Assembly (NCBI GenBank): GCA_965221935.1
Contig: CBDCSZ010000001.1
Span: forward strand, 62,001 to 126,000
Length of the DNA: 64,000 bases
DNA from: JAPOXR01 sp965221935
GTDB lineage: Bacteria; Pseudomonadota; Alphaproteobacteria; Rhodobacterales; Rhodobacteraceae
Direction: 5' to 3'
Positions 37,211 through 47,249 of the stretch are shown here, in pieces. Every line of letters begins with the position of its first letter. The first letter of the stretch is position 1. The notes under the pieces were generated by a model. It ran no database searches and was not told the DNA's origin. It worked only from the letters and a program-made list of their open reading frames with translations. The position numbers and the translations under genes were made by a program.

Positions 37211-38863
37211 CTATCCATCATGCGCGACAATCGCATCCCAGCCATTCAGCCGCACCCTTCCCGGCTGCCGCAGCCGATTCACGCCAAAAACCGGCGTCCA
37301 TTGCCCTTCAGGCAACGCAGCTTCCTGCGCTCCGTCGCCCAGATTGAAGGCGCAGAACAGCCGGGCGCCGCCGTGCCGGCGCTGAAATGACAGAATCTGC
37401 CCGTCTGCGCGGAGGTGCCGCAGATCGCCAAACCGCAGCACGGGCCAGCCGACCCGCAGCCCGATCGCCCGCCGGTAGTGATGCAGCAGCGAGTCCGAAT
37501 TCTGCTCCTGCGCCGCCGCCGCCAGCGGCAGATGGGCCGCGGAAACCGGCAGCCATGGCGCGGTGCCTGAAAACCCGCCATGCTCGATTTCACTTTCCCA
37601 GACCATCGGCGTTCTGCAGCCGTCCCGACCCTGAAAACGCGGCCAGAACCTGATCCCATATGGATCGCGGATGTCTTCCCGCAGGAGCTGCGCTTCGGTG
37701 AGGCCCAGCTCTTCACCTTGATACAGACAGACGGATCCGCGCAGGCACATCAATAAGGTCGCCACTGCCCGCAGCGCCGCCTCAGACAGTCCCCAGCGCG
37801 TGGCATGGCGAACGACATCGTGGTTTGAAAACGTCCAGGTGGCCCAGCTTTCCGGAGCGATCGACAAAAACCTCTGCAGGATTTCGCGCACGCGCGGCGC
37901 TGTGACCGGCTCGCCGGAAAGGAGGTCAAACGCGTAACAGCTGTGCAGCAGATCGTCGCCGTCCGTGTACTGGCCCATGATTTCCAGACCGCGCTGCGCA
38001 TCGCCCACTTCGCCCATGGCCATGCGGCCGTGAAACTCATCCAGGACCGAACGCAGCGCGCGCAGAAATGCGATGTTCTCCGGCTGGTTCTTGTCAAATA
38101 TGTGATCCTGAAAATTGTAAGGATTCACACTGGGCGCAACGTCAGCGCTGCGGTCTTCAACGGGAAGCGGCGGGTTTGACCGCAGCTGCCGGTCACAAAA
38201 GTAGAAATTGACCGTATCGAGGCGAAATCCATCAACGCCGCGCCGCAGCCAAAAGCGCACCGTGTCAAGCACCTCCCGCCGGACGTCAGGATTGTGAAAG
38301 TTCAGATCCGGCTGTGAGATAAGGAAGTTGTGCAGGTAATACTGGCCGCGCGCGCCCTCCCATTCCCAGGCGCTGCCGCCAAACACCGACAGCCAATTGT
38401 TGGGCGGCGCGCCATCCGGCTGCGCATCGGCCCAGACGTACCAATCCGCTTTGGGATTGTCCTTCGACGAACGGCTCTCAATGAACCAATTGTGCATCTC
38501 CGATGTGTGGCTGACGACCAGATCAATCAAAACCTTGAGGCCGAGCGCATGGGCGCCGGTCAGCAGGCGGTCGAAAGTGGATAGCGTCCCGAAATCGGGG
38601 TCGACATCACGGTAGTCCGCCACATCGTAGCCAAAGTCATGCATCGGCGATTTGAAAAACGGCGCGATCCAGATTGCATCGACGCCGAGTGCGCGGATGT
38701 AAGGCAAACGGTCAATCAATCCCTGCAGATCGCCGATGCCGTCATCGTCGGAGTCCTGGAACGAGCGCAGATAGACTTGGTAGATCACCGCCCCGCGCCA
38801 CCAATCGTCGGCACCGGGCGTCAGTTCGGCAATTCTGTCAGATATCCCCGTGACCTGATCCAT
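37211..38863 (-). CDS. aglA: α-glucosidase, GH13
   Basis: 550-residue cytoplasmic glycoside hydrolase family 13 enzyme. Conserved regions are DLVVSHTSEMHNWF (region I), GFRLDTVNF with the nucleophile Asp (region II), MAMGEVGD with the acid/base Glu (region III) and TFSNHDVVRH (region IV). It cleaves imported maltose, sucrose, trehalose or similar α-glucosides in the rhizobial agl system. It starts eight bases after aglG. No signal peptide is present. Confidence 0.93.
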   Translation of the reverse strand: MDQVTGISDRIAELTPGADDWWRGAVIYQVYLRSFQDSDDDGIGDLQGLIDRLPYIRALGVDAIWIAPFFKSPMHDFGYDVADYRDVDPDFGTLSTFDRLLTGAHALGLKVLIDLVVSHTSEMHNWFIESRSSKDNPKADWYVWADAQPDGAPPNNWLSVFGGSAWEWEGARGQYYLHNFLISQPDLNFHNPDVRREVLDTVRFWLRRGVDGFRLDTVNFYFCDRQLRSNPPLPVEDRSADVAPSVNPYNFQDHIFDKNQPENIAFLRALRSVLDEFHGRMAMGEVGDAQRGLEIMGQYTDGDDLLHSCYAFDLLSGEPVTAPRVREILQRFLSIAPESWATWTFSNHDVVRHATRWGLSEAALRAVATLLMCLRGSVCLYQGEELGLTEAQLLREDIRDPYGIRFWPRFQGRDGCRTPMVWESEIEHGGFSGTAPWLPVSAAHLPLAAAAQEQNSDSLLHHYRRAIGLRVGWPVLRFGDLRHLRADGQILSFQRRHGGARLFCAFNLGDGAQEAALPEGQWTPVFGVNRLRQPGRVRLNGWDAIVAHDG

Positions 38864-38870
38864 CGGCCTT

Positions 38871-40010
38871 TCACCCGCCCTTCACCGATCCGGCGAGCAG
38901 GCCGCGCACCAGGTATTTCTGCATCGCGAAGAACACGATCACCGGAACAACAATGGACACGAATGCCGATGCCGCCAGGATTTCCCAGTCGCCGCCCCGC
39001 GACCCCAAAAGCTCGCGGAGACGGCCGGTCATCACCAGCTGCTGCTCATTGTTGCCGAGGAAAATCGTCGCCACCAGCAGATCGTTCCACACCCACAGGA
39101 ACTGAAAAATCGCAAAACTCGCCAATGCCGGAAACGACAGCGGCAGCACGATGCGCCGAAAGATCTGGAAGTCGGTCGCGCCATCGACCCGCGCCGACTC
39201 GATCACTTCGCGCGGCAGTCCCACGATGTAGTTCCTAAGCAGATAGATCGCGAGCGGCAGGCCAAATCCGGTATGCGCGAACCAGATGCCGATATACTCC
39301 TTGCCGATGCCAATGCTGTTGTGCAGCCGAAGCAGCGGAATAAACGCAAGCTGCAAAGGCACGACCAGCAGTCCGACGACGACCGCAATCAGTATGGCGC
39401 GGCCGGGAAACTGCATCCAGGCAAGCGCATATGCGGCAAATGCCGCGACCAATATTGGGATAACCGTTGCCGGTATGGTGACCGAAAAAGTGTTCAGAAA
39501 GGATTGGCCGATGCCTTCGGCGAAAATCACGCGCTCATAATTCTCAAGAGTGAAACGCGGCGGCTCCACCGTTGACACAAAGATGCGCGCGCCGCGGCGG
39601 CCGGAGTGCGGTTCAGGGGATGTGATCCTGTACTCGCCGTCTTGCATCACGGTCATCGTGCGGCCCTTGCTCATCGGCGCCGTTTCGCCGGGCAGGAAAG
39701 CCGCCGGATCTCTCGAGCTTGCGCCGAACGCGATCAGTTCGCCTTCAAGTTCGCCTTCGAAGACATTTCCCGACAGAATATACAGATCGCCTTCCTGAAA
39801 CTGTGTTTCAGGCAGCGAAGAGCGAACGAATGCGCTCTGTTCGGAAGGAAACAATGCCCTCCACCAGCCGCTCGTGACAATCTGGTCTCGGTCGCGGAAA
39901 GATGAGACCAGAAGGCCGACAGTCGGAATGATCCAGAGCAGGACCAGAGCCGCGGCAGAAAGGTTGACTGCCCAAACCAGGCGCGAGCGTGTGCCGGCAA
40001 TATTCTCCAT
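38871..40010 (-). CDS. aglG: α-glucoside ABC transporter permease AglG
   Basis: 379-residue permease. A first helix (LSAAALVLLWIIPTVGLLVSSF) is followed by a long periplasmic insertion (about 45-165) before the remaining five helices. This insertion is characteristic of AglG compared with MalG (about 290 residues). The EAA loop is REVIESARVDGATDFQIFRRIVLPLSFPA. It lies between aglF (12 bases upstream) and aglA (7 bases downstream). Confidence 0.92.
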   Translation of the reverse strand: MENIAGTRSRLVWAVNLSAAALVLLWIIPTVGLLVSSFRDRDQIVTSGWWRALFPSEQSAFVRSSLPETQFQEGDLYILSGNVFEGELEGELIAFGASSRDPAAFLPGETAPMSKGRTMTVMQDGEYRITSPEPHSGRRGARIFVSTVEPPRFTLENYERVIFAEGIGQSFLNTFSVTIPATVIPILVAAFAAYALAWMQFPGRAILIAVVVGLLVVPLQLAFIPLLRLHNSIGIGKEYIGIWFAHTGFGLPLAIYLLRNYIVGLPREVIESARVDGATDFQIFRRIVLPLSFPALASFAIFQFLWVWNDLLVATIFLGNNEQQLVMTGRLRELLGSRGGDWEILAASAFVSIVVPVIVFFAMQKYLVRGLLAGSVKGG

Positions 40011-40022
40011 CAGCCGTCTCGC

Positions 40023-41015
40023 CTAAGCCGTTTCTCTGCGGGCATTGCGGATATTCCAGATCATGATCGGCGTGACCATCACCATGATGACAAGCGCAAT
40101 CGTCGATGCGCGGCCAGCGTCGTTGGCGCGGAACATCCAGTCAAACATGAGATTTGCCAGCACCTGGCTTCCCCATTGCCCGTTTGTCATCGCCAGCACG
40201 ATGTCGAAGACTTTCAGAACCAGGATGGTGATGGTCGTCCAGACAACTGCGATCGTCCCCCAGATCTGCGGCACCTTGATTCTATAAAACACCTGAATTG
40301 GCGAAGCACCGTCCAAGACCGCCGCTTCGATTGTTTCTTCAGGTATGCCGCGCAGCGCCGCCGACAGTATGACCATCGCGAATCCGGTTTGGATCCAGAC
40401 CAACACCGCCATGAGGAAAAAATTGTTCCAGGGCTGAAGCGTCAGCCAGGCATTCGGCTCGCCGCCGGCGCCGCCGACCATGGCATTCAACAGGCCGATT
40501 TCCTGGCTTCCCTCACCGCGATAGTCATAGATGAATTTCCAGATCACCGCCGCACCGATGAATGAAATCGCCATCGGCATGAAAATCATCGACTTGGCGA
40601 AATTTCCCCAGCGAATCCGGTCGGTCACGGCGGCCGCGATGAGGCCCAGAAATGTCGACGCCGCCGGCACCACAATGAGCCACATAATGTTGTTTCGCAT
40701 GGATTCCTGGAATTTATCGTCGCCGATCATCCAGATGTAGTTGTCCAGCCCAATGAATGTGTCGCCGGACGCGTCATGGAAAGAAAGCCAAATGGAATTG
40801 ATCACCGGATAGACGAGATAAAGCGAGAGCAGAATGATCGCCGGTCCGAGAAAGAGCCATGGCCGGATTGCCGACGCCCGGTTGATGTTTTTGCCTGCCT
40901 GCGGTCCGCGAGGCGGAAAGATGGCGTCCAGCGCGATGTTTGACAGGTAGAAATACGCAACGCAGCCGAACACACCGACTACGATCGTGGCAAGCGCCGT
41001 CAGCACCTGTTCCAC
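40023..41015 (-). CDS. aglF: α-glucoside ABC transporter permease AglF
   Basis: 330-residue permease of the MalF class. An N-terminal helix (ALATIVVGVFGCVAYFYLSNIAL) precedes the usual six, starting at PWLFLGPAIILLSLYLVYPVINSIWLSF. The EAA loop reads PEETIEAAVLDGASPIQVFYRIKVPQI. It sits between aglE (65-base gap) and aglG in the operon. Confidence 0.92.
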   Translation of the reverse strand: MEQVLTALATIVVGVFGCVAYFYLSNIALDAIFPPRGPQAGKNINRASAIRPWLFLGPAIILLSLYLVYPVINSIWLSFHDASGDTFIGLDNYIWMIGDDKFQESMRNNIMWLIVVPAASTFLGLIAAAVTDRIRWGNFAKSMIFMPMAISFIGAAVIWKFIYDYRGEGSQEIGLLNAMVGGAGGEPNAWLTLQPWNNFFLMAVLVWIQTGFAMVILSAALRGIPEETIEAAVLDGASPIQVFYRIKVPQIWGTIAVVWTTITILVLKVFDIVLAMTNGQWGSQVLANLMFDWMFRANDAGRASTIALVIMVMVTPIMIWNIRNARRETA

Positions 41016-41080
41016 TGATTCCCCTCCCGCTGCCGGTGTCAGCCGCCGGCCCGAACAGGCCGGCGGATACGCTTATAGTG

Positions 41081-42433
41081 TCAGAGCGAGTTCCAGACCG
41101 ACTCAATGGCGGCCGCGACATCGGCGGATGAAGTCCCGCCTGAATAGTCAACCATTCCCGTCCAAAACGCGCCGGCTCCGATTGCGCCCGGCATCAAGTC
41201 AGATCCGTCGAAACGGAAAGTTGTGGCATTGAGCAGAATTTCGTTCATTGCCCTGGCTGTCGGATCGGTGAACACATCGGGGTTCGCGCCGGCGTGAGGC
41301 GTCAGGAATCCTCTTTGCATCATCCAGATCTCATGCGAGACCGGAAGCTTCAGGAATTCGGTGAATGCCCGTGCCGCGGGCGAATCCTTGGTGATCGCGA
41401 ACAGTGTGCCGGCGCCGAGAATCGGGCGGCCGAGATCGGCTTCGGAAAATGCCGGGAAATAGAAAAAGTCCGCATCCACGCCAACTTCGACCCCTTCCGG
41501 GAAAAACGATGGAATGAACGAGGCCTGCCGGTGCATGTAGCACTGCGGCGGCGACGCGAACATGCCGCCCGGGCTGTCCCTGAAGTCAATCGACGCAACC
41601 GCGCCGGAGCCGCCTGAGACATAGTCTTCGTTCAGGGCGAATCCGCCATAGGCTTCAATTGCGCCAACGACTCTCGGGTCGTCAAACGGGATCTCATGCG
41701 CAACCCACGCATCATAGACCTCGGGCGGCTGCGTCCGCAGCATCATATCTTCGACCCAGTCAGTGGCCGGCCAGCCGGTGGCTCCGCCGGAACCTATGCC
41801 GATGCACCACGGTGTTTCACCATCGGCCACGATCTGATCTGAGAGAGCGATCAGCTCTTCCATAGATTCAGGGATCTCGTAGCCGGCATCTTCAAAATTC
41901 TCGGGCACGTACCAAACCAAAGACTTCACATCGACTTTGTAGAAGAACCCGTACAGGCTGGATGAGCCGTCTTTGCCGGCATAAGTTCCCAGGTCGACCC
42001 ATGACTGACCAGCCGCGTAGTTGTTTCTGACCCATTCGGCGGTGTCCTCTCCGAGCGGAGAGAGAAATCCTTTTCCGGCCAGGTCCGCGGCCAGGCCAGG
42101 CTGCGGAAACACGGCGATGTTCGGCGGCGATCCGGCTTCGACGTCAATGAGGATCTGCTGTTCGAAACTGTCCGAACCGGCATATTCGATGGTCGCTCCC
42201 GTCGCCGCTTCAAAATAGGCGAAGACGCTTTCAAACAGCGCCTTGTCGGGTCCAAGCCAAGGTCCGAGAATCGTCAGCGTTTCGCCCGATATCCCGGCAT
42301 TTGCGAGGTCGGAATACCCGTCCCAGTTGATCCCCTCATCGCCGACCGGGACAATCAGCTCCCTGTCCTCGGCTGCGGCGACGCCGGCAGCCAGCGCCGC
42401 CGATATGGCCCCCGTGATCAAGATACGTTTCAT
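41081..42433 (-). CDS. aglE: α-glucoside-binding periplasmic protein
   Basis: 450-residue solute receptor. The start at 42433 gives a clean signal peptide (MKRILITGAISAALAAGVAAA) and has GGGAG at good distance. The upstream open frame to 42784 crosses the divergent regulator and is discarded. The mature part (ETLTILGPWLGPDKALFESVFAYFEAATGATIEYAGSD and later PPQCYMHRQASFIPSFFPEG) fits family 1 sugar-binding proteins of the AglE type. First gene of the operon, divergent from aglR. Confidence 0.92.
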   Translation of the reverse strand: MKRILITGAISAALAAGVAAAEDRELIVPVGDEGINWDGYSDLANAGISGETLTILGPWLGPDKALFESVFAYFEAATGATIEYAGSDSFEQQILIDVEAGSPPNIAVFPQPGLAADLAGKGFLSPLGEDTAEWVRNNYAAGQSWVDLGTYAGKDGSSSLYGFFYKVDVKSLVWYVPENFEDAGYEIPESMEELIALSDQIVADGETPWCIGIGSGGATGWPATDWVEDMMLRTQPPEVYDAWVAHEIPFDDPRVVGAIEAYGGFALNEDYVSGGSGAVASIDFRDSPGGMFASPPQCYMHRQASFIPSFFPEGVEVGVDADFFYFPAFSEADLGRPILGAGTLFAITKDSPAARAFTEFLKLPVSHEIWMMQRGFLTPHAGANPDVFTDPTARAMNEILLNATTFRFDGSDLMPGAIGAGAFWTGMVDYSGGTSSADVAAAIESVWNSL

Positions 42434-42456
42434 CTGGTGCTCCCCTTTCCGTGCAG

Positions 42457-42516
42457 CCATGTGCACAATTGCTTTCACATGGATGCGCCCTGTAAGAAAT
42501 TCAAAGCGCTTTGAAT
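42457..42516. promoter_or_regulatory. operator region between aglE and aglR
   Basis: An 18-base perfect palindrome ATTCAAAGCGCTTTGAAT at 42499-42516 has the CG-centred AAGCGCTT core typical of LacI-family sugar operators. A weaker dyad CCATGTG/CACATGG flanks it at 42457-42463 and 42476-42482. The position between divergent aglE and aglR fits control of both by AglR. Confidence 0.75.
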
Positions 42517-42595
42517 CTTCTTTCGACTTCACGCCGGAGTTGTCAAGCGGAACATGCCCGGTCACCGGCGAATCGGGCAAAAGGGGGAGGAATCG

Positions 42596-43651
42596 TTGAA
42601 CCTCAAAGAACTGTCGGCACAGCTTGATTTGTCGCAGACCACGGTCAGCCGGGCATTGAACGGCTATCCTGAGGTCAGTGAAGCGACGCGCCTGCGGGTC
42701 ATCGAAGCGGCTAGGCGATTTGACTACCGGCCCAACCGCCATGCCACGAGGCTGGCGACAGGCCGGGCGATGGCGATCGGACACGTGATACCGGTGTCAT
42801 CGCGCGACCAGATGATGAACCCGATTTTTGCCGACTTTATGGCCGGCGCGAGCGATACCTACGTCCGCGAAGGCTACGAGATGACGCTGTCGATTGTCAG
42901 CGACGAGGACGTCGAGAACAAATACATGCGTATGGCCGAGGCCGCCTCTGTGGACGGGGTGATCGCCAGCAGCCCGCGCATCTCAGACCCGCGCATCTGC
43001 ATGTTGAACCGGATTGGCCTGCCGTTTCTCGTGCATGGCCGGTCATCGGCGCTTGAGGAGGAATACAGCTGGCTTGATGTCAACAATTTCCGCGCCTTCC
43101 GATTCGCAGCCCAATACCTGATTCAAAACGGCCACCGCCGAATCGGGCTGCTGAATGGACCGGAACAGCTGGACTATGCGTATCGGCGGCGGCGCGGCTT
43201 TGAAGAGGCGCTCGCCAGCAACGGCATTCCGGCCGACCCGGCGCTGGTACGCTCGGATGAGATGACCGAGCGGTTCGGTTTTGGGTCGGCGGCCGAGATG
43301 ATGCGCCTTTCGGACCCGCCGACCGCATTTCTTGTCGCATCAATTCTGTTGGCGTCCGGGGCCCGGCGCGCTCTGCAGGATATAGGCCTTGAGATCGGAA
43401 CCGACATCTCAATTGTCACCTACGACGACGATTTGGGTTATCTCAGCAATTCCGGTGACGCGCCTGTCTTCACCGCCATGAGATCGTCAATCCGGGCGGC
43501 GGGACGGCGCTGCGCCGAGATACTGCTTGGCATGATTAAGAATCCGTCGGCGCCCGCAGTCACCGAATTGTGGGAAGCGGAATTCATTGAAGGGGGTTCC
43601 ACCGGACCCGGGCCTTTCGCCAGAACGGGCGGTTCGAGGCCGGGGCCATGA
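42596..43651 (+). CDS. aglR: LacI-family regulator of α-glucoside use
   Basis: 351-residue repressor-type protein. The helix-turn-helix is LNLKELSAQLDLSQTTVSRALNG, followed by the hinge YPEVSEATRLRVIEAARRFDYRPN and a sugar-binding-like effector domain. The TTG at 42596 is taken as start because it follows a very strong GGGGGAGG; the frame open to 42554 lacks such support. It is divergent from the aglEFGAK operon and followed by the β-glucosidase with a four-base overlap. Confidence 0.9.
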   Translation: MNLKELSAQLDLSQTTVSRALNGYPEVSEATRLRVIEAARRFDYRPNRHATRLATGRAMAIGHVIPVSSRDQMMNPIFADFMAGASDTYVREGYEMTLSIVSDEDVENKYMRMAEAASVDGVIASSPRISDPRICMLNRIGLPFLVHGRSSALEEEYSWLDVNNFRAFRFAAQYLIQNGHRRIGLLNGPEQLDYAYRRRRGFEEALASNGIPADPALVRSDEMTERFGFGSAAEMMRLSDPPTAFLVASILLASGARRALQDIGLEIGTDISIVTYDDDLGYLSNSGDAPVFTAMRSSIRAAGRRCAEILLGMIKNPSAPAVTELWEAEFIEGGSTGPGPFARTGGSRPGP

Positions 43652-44982
43652 TGCGGCTGGGCGCAGACCGCAGCGGCTTTCCGGAAGGATTCCTGTTCGG
43701 CGTTGCGGGTTCCAGCTACCAGATCGAAGGGCATCGGTTCGGCGGTGCCGGGGGAACTCACTGGGACAGTTTTGCGGCCACTCCGGGCAATGTCACTGAC
43801 GCTGACAACGGCTCAATTGCGTGCGATCATTATCACCGCTGGCCGCAGGATCTCAGCCTTGCCGCCGAAGCGGGATTTGACGCATGGCGGTTTTCGACCT
43901 CGTGGGCGCGTGTTTTGCCCGAGGGAAACGGCGTGGCCAATCCGGCCGGGCTGGACTTCTACGATCAACTCGTCGACGCCATCTGCGCCCGCGGCATGAA
44001 GCCTTTCCTCACCCTCTATCACTGGGAACTGCCTTCCCCGCTGGCGGATATCGGCGGCTGGGCCAATGCCGACATGCCAAATCTGTTTGCCGAGTATTGC
44101 GAAATGGTCATGCGCCGCATCGGCGACCGGGTGCATGCGGTGGCGCCGATCAATGAGCCGTGGTGCGTGGCGTGGCTCAGCCATTTCCTGGGCCGGCACG
44201 CGCCGGGCCTGCGCGACATCAGAGCAGCCGCCCGGGCCATGCACCATGTCCCGCTTGCGCATGGCGCCGCGGTGCAGGCGATGCGGGCCCTCGGACAGCG
44301 GAATATCGGTCTTGTGGTCAACTTCGAGCGCTCGATGCCAGCGGACGAAAGTCCCAAGGCGGCGAAAGCGGCACAGCTCCATGACGAGATCTACAACCGC
44401 TGGTTTCTCGGCGGCATACGGCTCCGGCAATACCCGCCGCGGGCGCTCGCCGGGCTTGAGCCGCATCTCCCCAAGGGCTGGGAACAGGGATTTGAGACCA
44501 TGTCGGCGGAGATCGACTGGATAGGGATCAATTACTACACGAGGAAGCTGATTGCGCCGGGAGACACCGGTCTGTTTGGCGATGTCGCCGAGGCGGAAGG
44601 CCCGCTGCCCAAAACCGAAATGGGCTGGGAGATTTTCAGCAGCGGTTTGTCCCACTTTCTGGACATGGTGTGGAATGACTACGCTGACGGGCTGCCGCTC
44701 TATGTGACCGAAAACGGCATGGCCAGCACCGACCGGGTGCGCCATGGCGCCGTCCATGATCCGGAAAGGACGGCGTTTATTCGCGACCATCTGGCAAGAG
44801 TCCGGGAATCGATCGGCGCGGGTGTCGATGTGCGCGGTTACTTTGTCTGGTCGCTGCTTGACAATTTTGAGTGGTCACAGGGCTATGCCAAACGATTTGG
44901 CATCGTTCATGTCGACTATGAAACGCTCGAGCGCACGCCAAAATCCTCCTACTACGCATTGCGGCAGGCGCTCCGCCGATGA
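43648..44982 (+). CDS. bglA: β-glucosidase, GH1
   Basis: 444-residue glycoside hydrolase family 1 enzyme. The acid/base Glu is in APINEPWC (about 170) and the nucleophile Glu in LYVTENGMAS (about 355). The N-terminal FPEGFLFGVAGSSYQIEGH and the late FEWSQGYAKRFGIVHVDY are family signatures. No signal peptide, so it acts on imported disaccharides. Its ATG overlaps the aglR stop and its own stop overlaps the glk start, forming an aglR-bgl-glk operon. Confidence 0.93.
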   Translation: MMRLGADRSGFPEGFLFGVAGSSYQIEGHRFGGAGGTHWDSFAATPGNVTDADNGSIACDHYHRWPQDLSLAAEAGFDAWRFSTSWARVLPEGNGVANPAGLDFYDQLVDAICARGMKPFLTLYHWELPSPLADIGGWANADMPNLFAEYCEMVMRRIGDRVHAVAPINEPWCVAWLSHFLGRHAPGLRDIRAAARAMHHVPLAHGAAVQAMRALGQRNIGLVVNFERSMPADESPKAAKAAQLHDEIYNRWFLGGIRLRQYPPRALAGLEPHLPKGWEQGFETMSAEIDWIGINYYTRKLIAPGDTGLFGDVAEAEGPLPKTEMGWEIFSSGLSHFLDMVWNDYADGLPLYVTENGMASTDRVRHGAVHDPERTAFIRDHLARVRESIGAGVDVRGYFVWSLLDNFEWSQGYAKRFGIVHVDYETLERTPKSSYYALRQALRR

Positions 44983-45926
44983 CCGGTCGGTGCGTGGATG
45001 ACGGCGCCCGCCGCACAAAGCCGGCCCTCGTTGCCGATGTCGGCGGCACTTACACGCGGATCGCCCTTGCCTGCGGAACCAAGCTTCTGCCCCGGTCACC
45101 GCAGCGTTATCTGAACAGCGGATTTTCAAACCTTGAAGCGGTGATTGAGCTGTACCTGTATGACACCGGATGCCGGGAGCTGGCCGGAGGCTGCCTCGCG
45201 GTCGCCGGGCCGGTCGCCGGCGGCTGCGGCAGGATGACTCATCTCGATTGGGAGATCGATCCAGTTTCCCTTTCCGCAGCGCTGGACGAATCTCCGGTCT
45301 CGGTCATCAATGATCTGCAGGCGGTCGGTCATGCCCTGCACCTGCTGCATGCCGACGAAATCGCGACAATCGCGAAGGGTCAGCCGACGGTCCCAGGCGC
45401 GGCGCGGCTTGCGATCAATGTCGGGACAGGATTCAACGCCGCCGCAGTGCACACAACCAATGAAGGCCACGTCGTCGCGCCTTCTGAAAGTGGTCATGCC
45501 GGCCTGCCGGCCGCCGCGATAGAAGATCCCAGGTTGATGCGCCGCTTGGAACAAACGGTTGGATTTGTGACAATTGAAGACATCCTGTCGGGCCGGGGCG
45601 CCGCACGGGCCAGAAGCTGGGTCACCACTGCAAACAAAGGACGGCATTCGCCCGGCGACGAAGAAGCGATTTTCAACCGGATCATGGCAACCGCGCTCGG
45701 AAGCGTTGCCGGAGATCTGGCTCTCATCCACCTCCCTTACGGAGGGATCTACCTCATTGGCGGTGTCATGTCAGCCATCGCGCCGCACCTGACGGCGCAC
45801 GGATTCTGCGAAGCGTTCAGGGCAAAGGGAGGTTTCGCCGGCTTTATGGAGCAGTTCCCAATCAGCCTGATCAAGGATGAAAACTGTGCTCTGCGGGGAT
45901 GCGCTGCCATTTTTTTTGGATTGTGA
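44979..45926 (+). CDS. glk: glucokinase
   Basis: 315-residue ATP-dependent glucokinase of the bacterial Glk family (not ROK type). Motifs are the phosphate loop LVADVGGTYTRIAL near residue 18, CLAVAGPVAGG, SVINDLQAVGHAL with the catalytic Asp, and INVGTGFNAA. The C-terminal YLIGGVM is the adenosine motif. It phosphorylates glucose released by AglA and the β-glucosidase, feeding the Entner-Doudoroff route encoded nearby. ATGA overlap with the previous gene. Confidence 0.93.
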   Translation: MTGRCVDDGARRTKPALVADVGGTYTRIALACGTKLLPRSPQRYLNSGFSNLEAVIELYLYDTGCRELAGGCLAVAGPVAGGCGRMTHLDWEIDPVSLSAALDESPVSVINDLQAVGHALHLLHADEIATIAKGQPTVPGAARLAINVGTGFNAAAVHTTNEGHVVAPSESGHAGLPAAAIEDPRLMRRLEQTVGFVTIEDILSGRGAARARSWVTTANKGRHSPGDEEAIFNRIMATALGSVAGDLALIHLPYGGIYLIGGVMSAIAPHLTAHGFCEAFRAKGGFAGFMEQFPISLIKDENCALRGCAAIFFGL

Positions 45927-46046
45927 CCGCCGCCGATCATGCGAAATCTCACGGCCCGCGCGCCGGTCCGTCTTGAGTCGGCAGCGCTGCGTGACCTATA
46001 GGGCGATGACGGGCAACACACGCTGGATGCGCACGGTGCGGGACGA

Positions 46047-47249
46047 ATGACTGACGCATATATCTGTGACTATGTGAGGACGCCGATCGGCCGGTTCGGC
46101 GGTTCGCTGTCAACTGTCAGGACTGACGATCTGGGCGCCAGGCCGCTCGCCGTTCTGGCTGAGCGCAATCCGGACCTGGATCTTGAGGCGATAGACGAAG
46201 TCTGCCTCGGCTGCGCCAACCAAGCGGGCGAGGACAACCGGAATGTCGCCCGCATGGCACTGTTGCTGGCGGGCTATCCGCAATCGGTTCCGGCGGCGAC
46301 ACTGAACCGGCTCTGCGGTTCCGGCATGGATGCCATCGCCTATGCCGCCAGGCAAATCCGCTGTGGCGAAGCGGAATTAGCGGTCGCAGGCGGCGTCGAG
46401 AGCATGTCCCGGGCTCCATTCGTGATGCCAAAAGCTGAATCGGCGTTTTCACGCCACAGTGCTGTTTACGACACGACGATTGGCTGGAGGTTTGTGAATC
46501 CGCTCATTGAGGACCAGTACGGCATAGATTCCATGCCCGAGACCGCTGAAAACCTTGCGAAGGACTGCAAGATCAGCCGTTCCGATCAGGATGAATTCGC
46601 CTGCGCATCGCAGAAAAAAGCGGCCCGGGCGCAGGACAACGGAATACTCGATGAAGAAATCGCACCGGTCGAGGCACCACAGTCCAGAGGCGGTCCCGCG
46701 CGGGTCGCAAAAGACGAGCACCCGCGAAAGACCTCCCTGGAAAAACTGGCCGGATTGCCGACGCCTTTTCGCAAGGGCGGCACCGTGACGGCGGGCAACG
46801 CTTCAGGGGTGAACGATGGGGCCGCCGCGCTTTTGCTGGCCTCGCCGGCAGCGGCGGCAAAGCGGGGCCTGCGGCCAATCGCCCGTGTGATCAGCTGCTC
46901 GACGGCCGGGTGCGCGCCGAGAATCATGGGTATTGGACCGGTTTCGGCGGTCAGAAAACTCTGTGGCCGCCACCGGCTGTCGCTCGAAGATTTCGGTGTC
47001 ATCGAACTCAACGAAGCCTTTGCGAGCCAGTGCCTGGCTGTGCTGCGGCAGCTGGGCATCGCCGACGACGATGACCGGGTCAACCCGAACGGAGGCGCGA
47101 TCGCGCTGGGTCATCCGCTCGGCATGTCCGGCGCCCGAATTGCCGGAACGGCGGCGCTTGAAATGAACCGCCGCGGCGCAAAGATGGCTTTGGCAACCAT
47201 GTGCGTCGGCGTTGGGCAGGGCATTGCTCTGGCGCTTGCCGCACTGTGA
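46047..47249 (+). CDS. pcaF: thiolase, probably 3-oxoadipyl-CoA thiolase
   Basis: 400-residue type I thiolase. The acyl-accepting Cys is in LNRLCGSGMDA (about 90), the His in NGGAIALGHPLGMSGAR and the second Cys in LATMCVGVGQG. The N-terminal ICDYVRTPIGRFGGSLS and VCLGCANQAGEDNRNVARMA are the pattern seen in PcaF/PaaJ rather than FadA or PhaA. It would split 3-oxoadipyl-CoA to succinyl-CoA and acetyl-CoA. No other aromatic-degradation gene flanks it, so the gene name is tentative. Confidence 0.85.
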   Translation: MTDAYICDYVRTPIGRFGGSLSTVRTDDLGARPLAVLAERNPDLDLEAIDEVCLGCANQAGEDNRNVARMALLLAGYPQSVPAATLNRLCGSGMDAIAYAARQIRCGEAELAVAGGVESMSRAPFVMPKAESAFSRHSAVYDTTIGWRFVNPLIEDQYGIDSMPETAENLAKDCKISRSDQDEFACASQKKAARAQDNGILDEEIAPVEAPQSRGGPARVAKDEHPRKTSLEKLAGLPTPFRKGGTVTAGNASGVNDGAAALLLASPAAAAKRGLRPIARVISCSTAGCAPRIMGIGPVSAVRKLCGRHRLSLEDFGVIELNEAFASQCLAVLRQLGIADDDDRVNPNGGAIALGHPLGMSGARIAGTAALEMNRRGAKMALATMCVGVGQGIALALAAL

